Source: an uncultured Methylophaga sp. (GTDB taxonomy: Bacteria; Pseudomonadota; Gammaproteobacteria; Nitrosococcales; Methylophagaceae). From it: a stretch of DNA of 15,339 nt. This document shows positions 1 through 6,908 of this stretch, in pieces. The notes under the pieces are model-generated. The model made no database searches, was not told where the DNA came from, and saw nothing but the letters and a program-made list of their open reading frames with translations. The stretch is from assembly GCA_947631375.1 (NCBI GenBank), contig CANRLD010000018.1, positions 1 through 15,339 of the forward strand. Reading direction: 5' to 3'. The translations under genes were made by a program, and so were the position numbers. Position 1 is the first letter of the stretch. Each line of letters begins with the position of its first letter.

Positions 1-1
1 T

Positions 2-991
2 GAAGCAGTGGCCTTTCGGCGATTGATTACCCGTGGCAGTCAGTCTTATGGCTATCTTGTTGTTGAGGCCGATCCCAGCGATGAAGTCACCGAAGTGTGG
101 CGTGATATGGAAACCTTGTTGTTACTGGGCTTGTTTTTCCTGACGGTAATTTCCAGCTTGATCTATCTGGCATTGTTGCATGGCTTACGACCATTACAAG
201 AATTAGCTGACGCGTTGGGGCGTTTGGAAAAGGGTGATTTTCATGCCAGAGTGGACACTGGTGGTGCCAAAGAGCTAAAACCGATTCAGATCCGTTTTAA
301 TCATATGGCCGATGTGCTGGAAACGACCATGGCAGAGAACCATGCCCTGGCTGGGAATATGCTGACATTGCAGGAAACGGAGCGCCGTGACTTAGCGCGT
401 GAGCTACATGATGAACTGGCACCGTGCCTGTTTGGTATCCGTGTTGATTTGGCTGAAATTGAGCGTATTGCTATTGAAAACAAGCTGCCGGATGTGGAAG
501 AAAAAGTCAGCTCGGTCAAATTGATTACTAGCCATATTCAGTCTTTGGTGCGTAAGATGCTCAGTCGTTTGCGACCGATGACGCTGGATGACCTCGGACT
601 GGCTGAAGCATTACGTGATATGTTACATAACTGGCGTGATCGCCAACCTGAAATTGATTGGGAATGGGATTTTGTCGGTGATTTTAACGGGCTGCCCGAT
701 ACGCTGCAGGTCACGGTGTATCGAGTGGTGCAAGAATGTACAACCAATTGTGTACGCCATGCCGAGGCCAGCCATGTGCGGGTTGAAGTAAAGCGTGAAA
801 AGGACTATATAAAAGTAACGGTCACCGATGACGGTAAAGGGCTGAATACTTCTGCAGTCAAAGGGTTTGGCTTGATCGGTATGCGAGAAAGAGTCTCGGC
901 ACTGGGTGGTAAAATTGCGTTTGATACTGCCGAAGGTCAGGGGTTGCAAGTACGGGTAATGTTGCCTTTAAAAAGTGAAAAGAAAAAATGA
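2..991 (+). CDS. Two-component sensor histidine kinase (HisKA_3/NarL-type), 5' end cut off by the window
   Basis: The frame is open to the left edge, so the N-terminus (probably a first membrane helix and a periplasmic sensor region) is missing. In the visible 329 residues I see a hydrophobic membrane helix at about 38-61, then a HAMP linker to about 106. A HisKA_3 dimerisation/phosphoacceptor segment follows, with motif ERRDLARELHDELAP and His136 as the likely phosphorylated residue. The HATPase_c domain has an N-box (QECTTNCVRHA, Asn249), a DDGKG G1 box at 276-280 and GFGLIGMRERV. It should autophosphorylate and pass phosphate to the response regulator whose ATG overlaps its stop by 4 nt. 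The layout (membrane helix, HAMP, HisKA_3) resembles NarX/UhpB-like and MoxY-like kinases. The signal cannot be deduced without the missing sensor part. Confidence 0.93.
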   Translation, partial: EAVAFRRLITRGSQSYGYLVVEADPSDEVTEVWRDMETLLLLGLFFLTVISSLIYLALLHGLRPLQELADALGRLEKGDFHARVDTGGAKELKPIQIRFNHMADVLETTMAENHALAGNMLTLQETERRDLARELHDELAPCLFGIRVDLAEIERIAIENKLPDVEEKVSSVKLITSHIQSLVRKMLSRLRPMTLDDLGLAEALRDMLHNWRDRQPEIDWEWDFVGDFNGLPDTLQVTVYRVVQECTTNCVRHAEASHVRVEVKREKDYIKVTVTDDGKGLNTSAVKGFGLIGMRERVSALGGKIAFDTAEGQGLQVRVMLPLKSEKKK

Positions 992-1623
992 AACAGACCA
1001 TCACAATCTTAGTGGTAGATGATCATCCGATTGTCAGAGCAGGCTGTCGGCAATTGATTCAACAAATCCCGTCAGCCAAAGTCGTTGAAGCGGAGACTGG
1101 CGAAGAAGGTTATCGGCTTTTTCAGGAGTTATATCCAGATATGGTGTTACTGGATATCACCTTGCCCGGAGTGGGTGGGCTGGAAGTGCTACGTCGTATT
1201 CGTGCCAACCGTGATACAGCAAAAGTATTGATGTTCAGCATGCACGAAGATCCGGTTTTCGCCTCGCGGGCGATGCAGGCGGGAGCACGGGGTTATATCA
1301 CTAAAAATAATGCTGCGGATCATCTGGTTGAAGCCGTCAGTAAAGTGCTGGAAGGCAAAATTTATCTCAGTCCAGATATGGCGCAACAGCTGGCGATGTT
1401 AAATATTGATGCCGGAACCAGTGCACTGAGTGATTTATCACGACGCGAACTGGAAATCCTGCGGCTGCTGGGCGAAGGCAAAAGCATGAGTGAAATTTCC
1501 GAAGTCCTGGGGATCAGTTACAAAACAGTCGCAAACAACCTGACACAAATCAAAGGCAAGCTGGATATTAATAAAACGGCTGAGTTAATGCGCTTTGCTA
1601 TCAGTCATGGGTTGTCATCATAA
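988..1623 (+). CDS. NarL/FixJ (LuxR-type) DNA-binding response regulator
   Basis: This 211-residue protein has the usual two-domain length. The N-terminal receiver domain begins ITILVVDDHPIVRAG. Its acidic pocket is DD near residues 11-12, the phosphoacceptor is Asp56 in LLDITLPGVGG, and the conserved Lys lies in GYITKNNAADH. The C-terminal LuxR/GerE helix-turn-helix runs from about 145 to 208 (LSRRELEILRLLGEGKSMSEIS, then GISYKTVANNLTQIKGKL). Its ATG overlaps the kinase stop codon (ATGA), so it is translationally coupled and is presumably the cognate partner. It should bind DNA as a phosphorylated dimer. Its targets are unknown. The neighbouring TonB operon has its own promoter, so regulation of that operon by this protein is only a possibility. 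Confidence 0.95.
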   Translation: MKQTITILVVDDHPIVRAGCRQLIQQIPSAKVVEAETGEEGYRLFQELYPDMVLLDITLPGVGGLEVLRRIRANRDTAKVLMFSMHEDPVFASRAMQAGARGYITKNNAADHLVEAVSKVLEGKIYLSPDMAQQLAMLNIDAGTSALSDLSRRELEILRLLGEGKSMSEISEVLGISYKTVANNLTQIKGKLDINKTAELMRFAISHGLSS

Positions 1624-1787
1624 CCTGTTGTTTTAAATGGGATGTTTTTGTAAAGGAACATATTCCCGGTTTAAAAGGAGAAGTCGCTCATGGCGAATGA
1701 ACTTGTGTTTAGTAAGATTTATCGCAAGTCCATAGGAATGTTCAGCTTCTATAGTCTTATATTTCTCTCTCCTTCTATGAAGGTTTC

Positions 1788-1817
1788 AGCCAGACCAATT
1801 GGTCTGGCTTTTTTTTT
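1788..1817 (+). terminator. Strong Rho-independent terminator
   Basis: A perfect 22-nt palindrome has arms AGCCAGACC and GGTCTGGCT around AATT (1788-1809) and is followed by an unbroken run of T to 1817. This is a textbook intrinsic terminator on the + strand. It lies 165 nt after the response-regulator stop and 27 nt before the next TTGACA box, so it separates the two-component transcript from the TonB operon. It would also end any small transcript that started in the 1624-1787 interval. Confidence 0.93.
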
Positions 1818-1843
1818 GTCTTTTTTCCGCAGTTATCAGTGGG

Positions 1844-1872
1844 TTGACATTCTAAATGATAAGAAATCTCAT
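1844..1872 (+). promoter_or_regulatory. Candidate sigma-70 promoter of the DUF3450-TonB-ovothiol gene run
   Basis: A perfect -35 hexamer TTGACA (1844-1849) is followed, 17 nt later, by TCTCAT (1867-1872), a 4-of-6 match to TATAAT. It lies directly downstream of the terminator and about 90 nt upstream of the DUF3450 ATG, as expected for the promoter of the next operon. The weak -10 makes the exact hexamer uncertain. A second possible -10, TATTAT at 1903-1908, has no good -35. Confidence 0.6.
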
Positions 1873-1877
1873 TTAGA
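1851..1877. promoter_or_regulatory. Fur-box-like inverted repeat overlapping the promoter
   Basis: TCTAAATGA (1851-1859) and TCATTTAGA (1869-1877) are perfect 9-nt inverted arms separated by 9 nt. The core AATGATAAGAAATCTC (1855-1870) fits the GATAAT-repeat Fur consensus at 12 of 19 positions in the best register (1852-1870), including an unbroken run of 8. It sits between and over the -35 and -10 elements, where a bound repressor would block RNA polymerase. The genes behind it encode a TonB energy-transduction system, a classic Fur target. The inverted repeat and its placement are seen; Fur as the binding protein is inferred. Confidence 0.6.
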
Positions 1878-1959
1878 TCTTCCGCTGGGTCAATTCTCTT
1901 GTTATTATGCCGAATTAATTGTTTCCATCGCCGATCTCCGGCAACACAAGGACAAATTT

Positions 1960-2727
1960 ATGCAAGTTAATTTCAGCCGACTATGCTGCCTGCTGAGTAT
2001 TTGGTTGGTGCCAACGTTTACCTATGCAGGTGCACTGGAGCAAGCCGTTGAGCAACAAGTGCAAACTGATACTGCGGCACAGCGCACGCAGCAGCAGATT
2101 GATAGTCTTGACGACGAAACACGCGAGTTGCTGGCGGAATATCGCAGTGTATTGAACCAGCAGGAAAGCCTCGCGGCATACAATGGTCAGCTTGAGCTCC
2201 TGGTTGACTCTCAGCAAAGTGAATTGCTGTCGCTGCAAGAACAATTGACGAATATTGACGCCACCCAACGGGATATTGTGCCATTGATGATAAAAATGGT
2301 TGATGTTATCGATCAATTTGTGCAGCTGGACAGCCCGTTTTTACAGGAAGAGCGTCATAATCGTGTCAGCCAGTTAAAAGCGATGATGGATCGGGCGGAT
2401 GTCAATCTGGCTGAAAAATTCCGCCGTATTCTGGAAGCCTATCAGGTTGAAACAGAGTATGGCCGCACTATCGAAGCCTATCAGGGAGAGCTGGAAACAG
2501 CGGAACAGAACCGTACAGTAGACTTTTTGCGTGTGGGACGGGTTGGCTTGTACTACCTGACACTGGATCAGAAAGAGGCTGGTATGTGGGATCAGCATAA
2601 TCAGCAGTGGCTGGTTCTGCCCCGTGATACCGTTCAGTCTGTCATTCAGGGCTTGAAAGTAGCCCGCAAGCAGTTACCACCCGATCTGTTAACCCTGCCG
2701 ATTAAAACGCCAGAGACCGCCCAATGA
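1960..2727 (+). CDS. DUF3450 family periplasmic protein, first gene of the TonB2-type operon
   Basis: A 255-residue protein with a signal peptide (a few polar residues, a hydrophobic stretch CCLLSIWLVPTFTYA, cleavage near residue 23). The mature part is mostly helical and rich in Gln, Glu and Leu, with likely coiled coil at about 25-95 (repeated QQQID, LLAEYRSVLNQQ, LLSLQEQL). The C-terminal part has the DUF3450-like pattern FLRVGRVGLYYLTLDQ, then AGMWD and WLVLP. DUF3450 proteins are typically encoded immediately before TtpC/ExbB/ExbD/TonB genes and probably act in the periplasm with the TtpC coiled coil; no biochemical role is established to my knowledge. I chose ATG 1960 because it starts the signal peptide and has AAGGA 7 nt upstream. 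The frame is open back to ATG 1690, but that would place a terminator and promoter inside the gene. Its stop overlaps the next ATG by 4 nt. Confidence 0.9.
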   Translation: MQVNFSRLCCLLSIWLVPTFTYAGALEQAVEQQVQTDTAAQRTQQQIDSLDDETRELLAEYRSVLNQQESLAAYNGQLELLVDSQQSELLSLQEQLTNIDATQRDIVPLMIKMVDVIDQFVQLDSPFLQEERHNRVSQLKAMMDRADVNLAEKFRRILEAYQVETEYGRTIEAYQGELETAEQNRTVDFLRVGRVGLYYLTLDQKEAGMWDQHNQQWLVLPRDTVQSVIQGLKVARKQLPPDLLTLPIKTPETAQ

Positions 2728-4085
2728 GAAGCCTTTCCATTTTATTTATTGCTTTAATAGCCATACCGTTTGCCGCTCAGGCAAACGAACGCCCCGCCAA
2801 TCTTGACCAACTGCTGGAGCAGGTTAAGCGTGAGCGGATAATCGAGCAGGAACAGAACCGCTTGCGAGAAGAGGAGTTTCTTCAAGCCCGTGATCAGCAA
2901 GCCGCCTTGTTGGAACAAGCTAAAGCGGCTTTAGCGACTGAAGAGCGTCGTACTGAAAGACTTAACGATGAATTTGAAGAGAATGAATTCAGACTGGCTG
3001 AGCAGGAGTCTTTATTACAGGAACGTTCAGGCTCACTAGGGGAATTGTTTGGAACCGTTCGGCAGATAGCCAATGACAGTCGAGCCGTTATAGAAAGCTC
3101 GATGACCAGCGTGCAGTACCCTGAACGTATTGCTTTTTTAACCGATCTGAGTGAGCGGAAACAGCAACCCAGTATTGATGAGTTACGCCAGCTCTGGTTG
3201 GTATTGCAGCATGAAATGACACACGCGGGTAAAGTGGAACAGTTTCCTGCTCAGGTGATTACCGTAAATGGAGAGGTTGCTGAACGGGACGTTACCCGTA
3301 TTGGCGTGTTCACTGCGTTTAGTGATGGAAAATTCCTGCGTTACATGGCAGAAAACCAGGATCTGGTCGAGCTTGCCAGACAGCCGGTGCAACGATTACG
3401 TGATCAAATCCAAACGTTTGAAAACAGTGAGTCCGGCCAATTGCAGCCTGTTGTGATTGACCCGACACGTGGTGCGATTATGGCGCTTTTGGTGCAAACA
3501 CCGGATCTGCGTGAGCGCATTCAGCAAGGCGGCTGGATTGGTTACATTATTCTGGTATTGGGTGCGGTTGGTTTATTGATTGCGTTGCATCGTTTTGTCA
3601 CCTTGACTTATCTGGAGCGCGGAATTCGCAAACAACAGAAATCCAACGAGATCAACATGAAAAATCCGCTGGGTCGTATTCTGTCAGTCTATAGCGAAAA
3701 AATTGCCCATGATATTGAAACGTTATCGCTGAAACTTGACGAGGCAATCCTCAGAGAAACCCCGCGTTTTGAGCGTGGTCTAATGACACTGGCCATTCTT
3801 GCTGCGGTCGCACCCATGCTGGGATTACTGGGGACGGTGTCCGGGATGATTGAAACATTCCAGTCGATTACCCTGTTTGGTACCGGTGATCCAAAACTGA
3901 TGTCAGGCGGTATTTCGCTGGCGTTAGTCACGACAGAGTTGGGGCTGGTGGTTGCGATTCCGATTTTATTGATACACAGCGCCTTGTCGAGCAAAAGTAA
4001 TCGCTTGATTCAGATCCTTGACGAAGAAAGTGCAGCGATTGTGGCACGTAATGCTGAAGAAAAAATAATTCGCCGTGACGGATAA
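2724..4085 (+). CDS. ttpC: TtpC-like MotA/TolQ/ExbB proton-channel family protein with large periplasmic N-terminal domain
   Basis: This 453-residue protein is about twice the length of a plain ExbB. It has a signal peptide (SILFIALIAIPFAAQA, residues 5-20) and a long charged coiled coil at about 25-110. A periplasmic region to about 265 follows, then a first membrane helix (270-292, GGWIGYIILVLGAVGLLIAL). The conserved MotA/TolQ/ExbB core has helices at about 353-375 (APMLGLLGTVSGM) and 394-420 (GGISLALVTTELGLVVAIP). This matches TtpC, the extra ExbB-like component known from Vibrio TonB2 systems, where it is needed for TonB2-dependent iron uptake. It probably couples the inner-membrane motor to periplasmic partners, with the DUF3450 protein as a candidate. 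It overlaps both neighbours (ATGA with the gene before, 11 nt with exbB), so expression is coupled. Confidence 0.92.
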   Translation: MRSLSILFIALIAIPFAAQANERPANLDQLLEQVKRERIIEQEQNRLREEEFLQARDQQAALLEQAKAALATEERRTERLNDEFEENEFRLAEQESLLQERSGSLGELFGTVRQIANDSRAVIESSMTSVQYPERIAFLTDLSERKQQPSIDELRQLWLVLQHEMTHAGKVEQFPAQVITVNGEVAERDVTRIGVFTAFSDGKFLRYMAENQDLVELARQPVQRLRDQIQTFENSESGQLQPVVIDPTRGAIMALLVQTPDLRERIQQGGWIGYIILVLGAVGLLIALHRFVTLTYLERGIRKQQKSNEINMKNPLGRILSVYSEKIAHDIETLSLKLDEAILRETPRFERGLMTLAILAAVAPMLGLLGTVSGMIETFQSITLFGTGDPKLMSGGISLALVTTELGLVVAIPILLIHSALSSKSNRLIQILDEESAAIVARNAEEKIIRRDG

Positions 4086-4590
4086 TCTTTTCCAAATACA
4101 GCTGCTGATGGAAAGTGGCGGCATCGTAATGTGGCTGATCCTGCTGGCATCGGTATTGATGTGGACATTGATTTTGGAACGTTATGTCTATCTCTGGTTT
4201 TTACATCCTCGCGAAGTACGCAAATTGATGGATGAATGGCACCAGCGACAAGATTTGTCCAGCTGGTACGCGCAGCAAATCCGTCAAGGGATGATTTCCA
4301 AGTGCAAGACAGGGCTGGAACGGTTTTTGATATTGATCCGTACCTTGACAGTTGCGTTACCAATGCTTGGCTTGTTAGGCACGGTGAACGGCATGATTTT
4401 GACGTTTGATGTTATGACGATTTTTGGGACAGGCAATACGCGAGGCATGGCTGGCGGTATTTCAGTAGCGCTGATTACAACGATGGGCGGTTTGTTGACG
4501 GCTTTATCGGGACTTTATTTCATCACTCAACTGGAGCAGCAGGTCGTCCGGGAAGTGCATAACGTGGCAGATGCCCTGCGTAGAGATTAG
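4075..4590 (+). CDS. exbB2: ExbB-type proton-channel subunit of the TonB2 system
   Basis: A 171-residue inner-membrane protein with three membrane helices: about 16-38 (GGIVMWLILLASVLMWTLI), 90-110 (TLTVALPMLGLLGTVNGMI) and 128-152 (GGISVALITTMGGLLTALSG). The last two are the MotA/TolQ/ExbB signature that lines the proton path with the ExbD helix. It lacks the long cytoplasmic and N-terminal segments of E. coli ExbB, which is usual for the short ExbB2 of TonB2 clusters. The start is GTG at 4075, inside the end of ttpC. The next in-frame ATG (4108) would remove residues next to the first helix. No strong ribosome binding site is seen, so translation probably depends on ribosomes finishing ttpC. 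exbD follows after 8 nt. Confidence 0.93.
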   Translation: MTDNLFQIQLLMESGGIVMWLILLASVLMWTLILERYVYLWFLHPREVRKLMDEWHQRQDLSSWYAQQIRQGMISKCKTGLERFLILIRTLTVALPMLGLLGTVNGMILTFDVMTIFGTGNTRGMAGGISVALITTMGGLLTALSGLYFITQLEQQVVREVHNVADALRRD

Positions 4591-4598
4591 GAAAGTTT

Positions 4599-5006
4599 AT
4601 GCGTAAACGACATTCCCGCCGACAAAGTGGCGGTGCAGCTGAAATCAATATGACGCCGATGATTGACATGGTGTTTATCCTGTTGATTTTCTTTATCGTC
4701 AATACCTCGTTTGTCAAAGAAACCGGCGTAGAAGTAAACCGGCCTTCGGCGAAGACCGCGGTTGAAAAGGAACGGGCCAATATTTTGATCTCCATCCGGT
4801 CGAATGATGAGATCTGGATGGACAAGCGACAGATCGATCGTCGTGCAGTGCGTGCCAATGTAGAACGCATGTATGCCGAAAATCCTGAAGGTTCAGTGAT
4901 TATTCTGGCTGATGAAGAGGCAAAAACCGGCTTACTGATTGAAGTGATGGATCAGGCTCGACTGGCAGGAGTGGCGAATGTCTCAATTGCTGCTGAACGA
5001 GACTAG
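4599..5006 (+). CDS. exbD2: ExbD-type proton-channel subunit of the TonB2 system
   Basis: A 135-residue ExbD/TolR family protein with the expected layout: a short basic cytoplasmic tail (RKRHSRRQSGG), one membrane helix at about 21-42 and a periplasmic domain. The helix starts with NMTPMIDMVFILLIFF. Asp23 is the conserved proton-carrying aspartate equivalent to Asp25 of E. coli ExbD. The periplasmic part includes the family pattern PEGSVIILADEEAKTG before the C-terminal VMDQARLAGVANVSIA. With ExbB it converts proton-motive force into movement of TonB. AGGAA lies 6 nt upstream of the ATG. The 3' end contains the ribosome binding site, and perhaps the start codon, of tonB. Confidence 0.95.
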   Translation: MRKRHSRRQSGGAAEINMTPMIDMVFILLIFFIVNTSFVKETGVEVNRPSAKTAVEKERANILISIRSNDEIWMDKRQIDRRAVRANVERMYAENPEGSVIILADEEAKTGLLIEVMDQARLAGVANVSIAAERD

Positions 5007-5685
5007 TCATGGAGAATCAGCTGCCATGCGGATATTGATCGGATTACTGCTGGCTATTGTGGTCAATTATGGCCTGTTTCTGGTGATGACAGAAATGGTC
5101 GATACGGACAGCAACTTATTCCGCGAAGATAATGAGGTATTGGTACTCGACTTTATTCGCTTGCAGCAGCAAGAAACACCACCGGAAACAGTAAAACGGG
5201 AAGTACCGAAAAAGCCGCCACCACCGGAGGAGCCACCACCGCCACAGGCTGCTGCGACACCAAAAGTGTCACAGCCGAATGTGCAGCAACCGAAGATGGA
5301 TATGCCGAGAATCGATGTGCCGTTGAATATTGCCGGTCAACCGTATCTGGGAGATTTCAGTGCGGCACCGCCAGCTCCTACACCAGCACCGGCACAGCCT
5401 GGCCCGCAAATGGATGATGAAGTGGTGCCTTTGGTACGTATTCCGCCAAACTATCCGCGGGTTGCCCAGCGGCGAGGAATTGAAGGTGTGGTGACAGTGG
5501 CTTTTACCATAACGAAGGATGGCCGAGTAAAAGATCCAGAAGTCATTTCTGCCAATCCAGCAAATGTTTTTGATAATGCGGCGATGACCGCCATTCTCAA
5601 ATGGAAGTTCAGACCGAAGATGGTTGATGGTGAACCGGTTGAGCGTCGTGCGACGCAGGAAATTGAATTTAAACTGGCCCGATAA
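4978..5685 (+). CDS. tonB2: Energy transducer TonB (TonB2 type)
   Basis: From the outer ATG the protein has 235 residues: one N-terminal membrane anchor (about 18-40, ILIGLLLAIVVNYGLFLV), a proline-rich periplasm-spanning region (about 65-100 with PPPPEEPPPP, and again at 125-145) and a C-terminal TonB domain from about 150. The last has the family signature PPNYPRVAQRRGIEGVV, VKDPEVISANP and AILKWKFRP. It would carry energy from ExbB/ExbD to outer-membrane TonB-dependent receptors. Two starts are possible. ATG 4978 has AGGAG 6 nt before it and overlaps exbD by 29 nt. ATG 5026 has GGAG 11 nt before it, lies after the exbD stop and gives a 219-residue protein starting right at the anchor, as most TonB2 proteins do. 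The next gene's ATG shares one base with this stop. Confidence 0.94.
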   Translation: MSQLLLNETSHGESAAMRILIGLLLAIVVNYGLFLVMTEMVDTDSNLFREDNEVLVLDFIRLQQQETPPETVKREVPKKPPPPEEPPPPQAAATPKVSQPNVQQPKMDMPRIDVPLNIAGQPYLGDFSAAPPAPTPAPAQPGPQMDDEVVPLVRIPPNYPRVAQRRGIEGVVTVAFTITKDGRVKDPEVISANPANVFDNAAMTAILKWKFRPKMVDGEPVERRATQEIEFKLAR

Positions 5686-6908
5686 TGATGAAGAAACTGA
5701 CTCATAAATTCGCCACGCTGCTCGTACTGAGTTGCTTGATCTGGCCATTTTCATTGATGGCAGATGAGTATTTGCTGACCGAGAAAACCTACACAGCACT
5801 GAGTGCTGCGCAGGAAAAAATGGAGCAGCAACAATACCGGCAAGCGGAAGCGGATCTGAAAAAACTGGTTGCAGAAACCGCTGCCGGCTCATACGAAAGG
5901 GCAGTGGTACTACAAACATTAGGCTATCTGTATTCAGAAACCGAACAGTACAAACTCGCTGCCGAGCAGTTTGGGCAGGCTTTGGCGCTTGAGGCCTTAC
6001 CGGAAGATGTCACGCATAATCTGCGTTACAACCTGGCTCAACTATTAATCGGTGATGGCCAATACCAGAAAGGTATCGAGTTGCTTAATACATGGTTAGC
6101 GACTGAGCCACAAGCAAAGAGCAGTGCGTATGTGTTGCTGGCAACTGCTCACTATCAAATTAATCAGTTTACCAAGGCGGTGGAAGCGATTCGTGTTGCC
6201 ATTCAGCGTGACAATGCGCCGCAAGAAAACTGGTATCGACTGCAATTGGCAGCGCATATGGAAATGCAGCAATACAATCAGGCTATTAATGTACTGGAAG
6301 TGTTAATTGAACGTTTTCCGATCAACAAAACCTACTGGGATCAATTAGCTGCCTTGTATGCCCAACAGGAAAAGCGGCTGACCTCGCTGGCGGTACAAAT
6401 GCTGGCTAAACGACTTGATCTTGGCAATAGCGATACGGTGCTGCGCCTGGCCAATATGTACCGCTTTTTGAATATTCCCTACAAGTCTGCCCAGCTGTTG
6501 CAAAAGTCGATGAATGACGGCGTTATCGAAAGTAACTTTGCCAATCTGGAAAAACTGGCGGACAGCTGGCTGGCGGCAAGAGAAAATGAAGAAGCAGCGC
6601 AGACGCTGGCCAGAATGCAGCCGATGGACTCGTCTGGTGAAACCGATCTGAAACTCGCCAGAGTATTGATTAGTACCGAGCAGTGGTCACAAGCTGCCGC
6701 ACCGCTGCAGCAGAGTTTGGAAAAACTGCCGGAAGATAAACGTGGCCAGGCCTGGATGCTTTCAGGCATGGTGAATTATCATTTAGGTAATATAGAAGCA
6801 TCAGAGCAGCATTTAAGTCGTGCCTTGGCATTTTCAGATGTACGCAATCAGGCGTCACAATGGTTGCGGCACTTGCAAAATACCCATCCTGATAAGAACG
6901 ATGCCTGA
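5685..6908 (+). CDS. TPR-repeat periplasmic protein, last gene of the TonB2 cluster
   Basis: A 407-residue protein with a signal peptide (KKLTHKFATLLVLSCLIW, then PFSLMA, cleavage near residue 26). It is followed by tetratricopeptide repeats over almost its whole length; recognisable repeats include EKMEQQQYRQAEADLKKLV, LYSETEQYKLAAEQFGQAL, HYQINQFTKAVEAIRVAI, HMEMQQYNQAINVLEVLI and MVNYHLGNIEASEQHLSRAL. TPR proteins scaffold protein-protein contacts. A TPR gene at this place is a standard member of DUF3450-ttpC-exbBD-tonB clusters and is likely an accessory of the TonB machine in the periplasm. The start ATG 5685 overlaps the tonB stop by one base; a second ATG follows immediately (5688). 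The 3' end overlaps the class II aldolase-like gene by 8 nt, tying the TonB cluster to the ovothiol genes. Confidence 0.88.
   Translation: MMKKLTHKFATLLVLSCLIWPFSLMADEYLLTEKTYTALSAAQEKMEQQQYRQAEADLKKLVAETAAGSYERAVVLQTLGYLYSETEQYKLAAEQFGQALALEALPEDVTHNLRYNLAQLLIGDGQYQKGIELLNTWLATEPQAKSSAYVLLATAHYQINQFTKAVEAIRVAIQRDNAPQENWYRLQLAAHMEMQQYNQAINVLEVLIERFPINKTYWDQLAALYAQQEKRLTSLAVQMLAKRLDLGNSDTVLRLANMYRFLNIPYKSAQLLQKSMNDGVIESNFANLEKLADSWLAARENEEAAQTLARMQPMDSSGETDLKLARVLISTEQWSQAAAPLQQSLEKLPEDKRGQAWMLSGMVNYHLGNIEASEQHLSRALAFSDVRNQASQWLRHLQNTHPDKNDA

Larger units (their letters stand above)
1624..1959. other. 336-nt non-coding gap between the two-component genes and the TonB operon
   Basis: The gap is AT-rich. 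It holds, in order: a good Shine-Dalgarno sequence (AAAAGGAG, 1673-1680) 9 nt before an ATG at 1690; a perfect-palindrome intrinsic terminator (1788-1817); a TTGACA promoter (1844-1872) with a Fur-box-like inverted repeat on it (1851-1877); and the ribosome binding site of the DUF3450 gene (AAGGA, 1948-1952). The frame opened by the ATG at 1690 runs without a stop through terminator and promoter into the DUF3450 gene. That is unlikely to be its real N-terminus, because a signal peptide begins at 1960. Confidence 0.75.

Noticed and set aside
623..949. Minus-strand open frame of 108 codons inside the histidine kinase
   Set aside because: It lies opposite the conserved HATPase domain and shows no recognisable motif. 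It is a shadow frame.
1690..1959. N-terminal extension of the DUF3450 protein from ATG 1690
   Set aside because: It would place a perfect intrinsic terminator and a TTGACA promoter with operator inside the coding region and bury a clear signal peptide. ATG 1960 has its own AAGGA.
6820..6900. Upstream in-frame ATG for the aldolase-like gene
   Set aside because: It lies well inside the TPR gene, and the added residues show no family similarity. ATG 6901 gives the normal family length.
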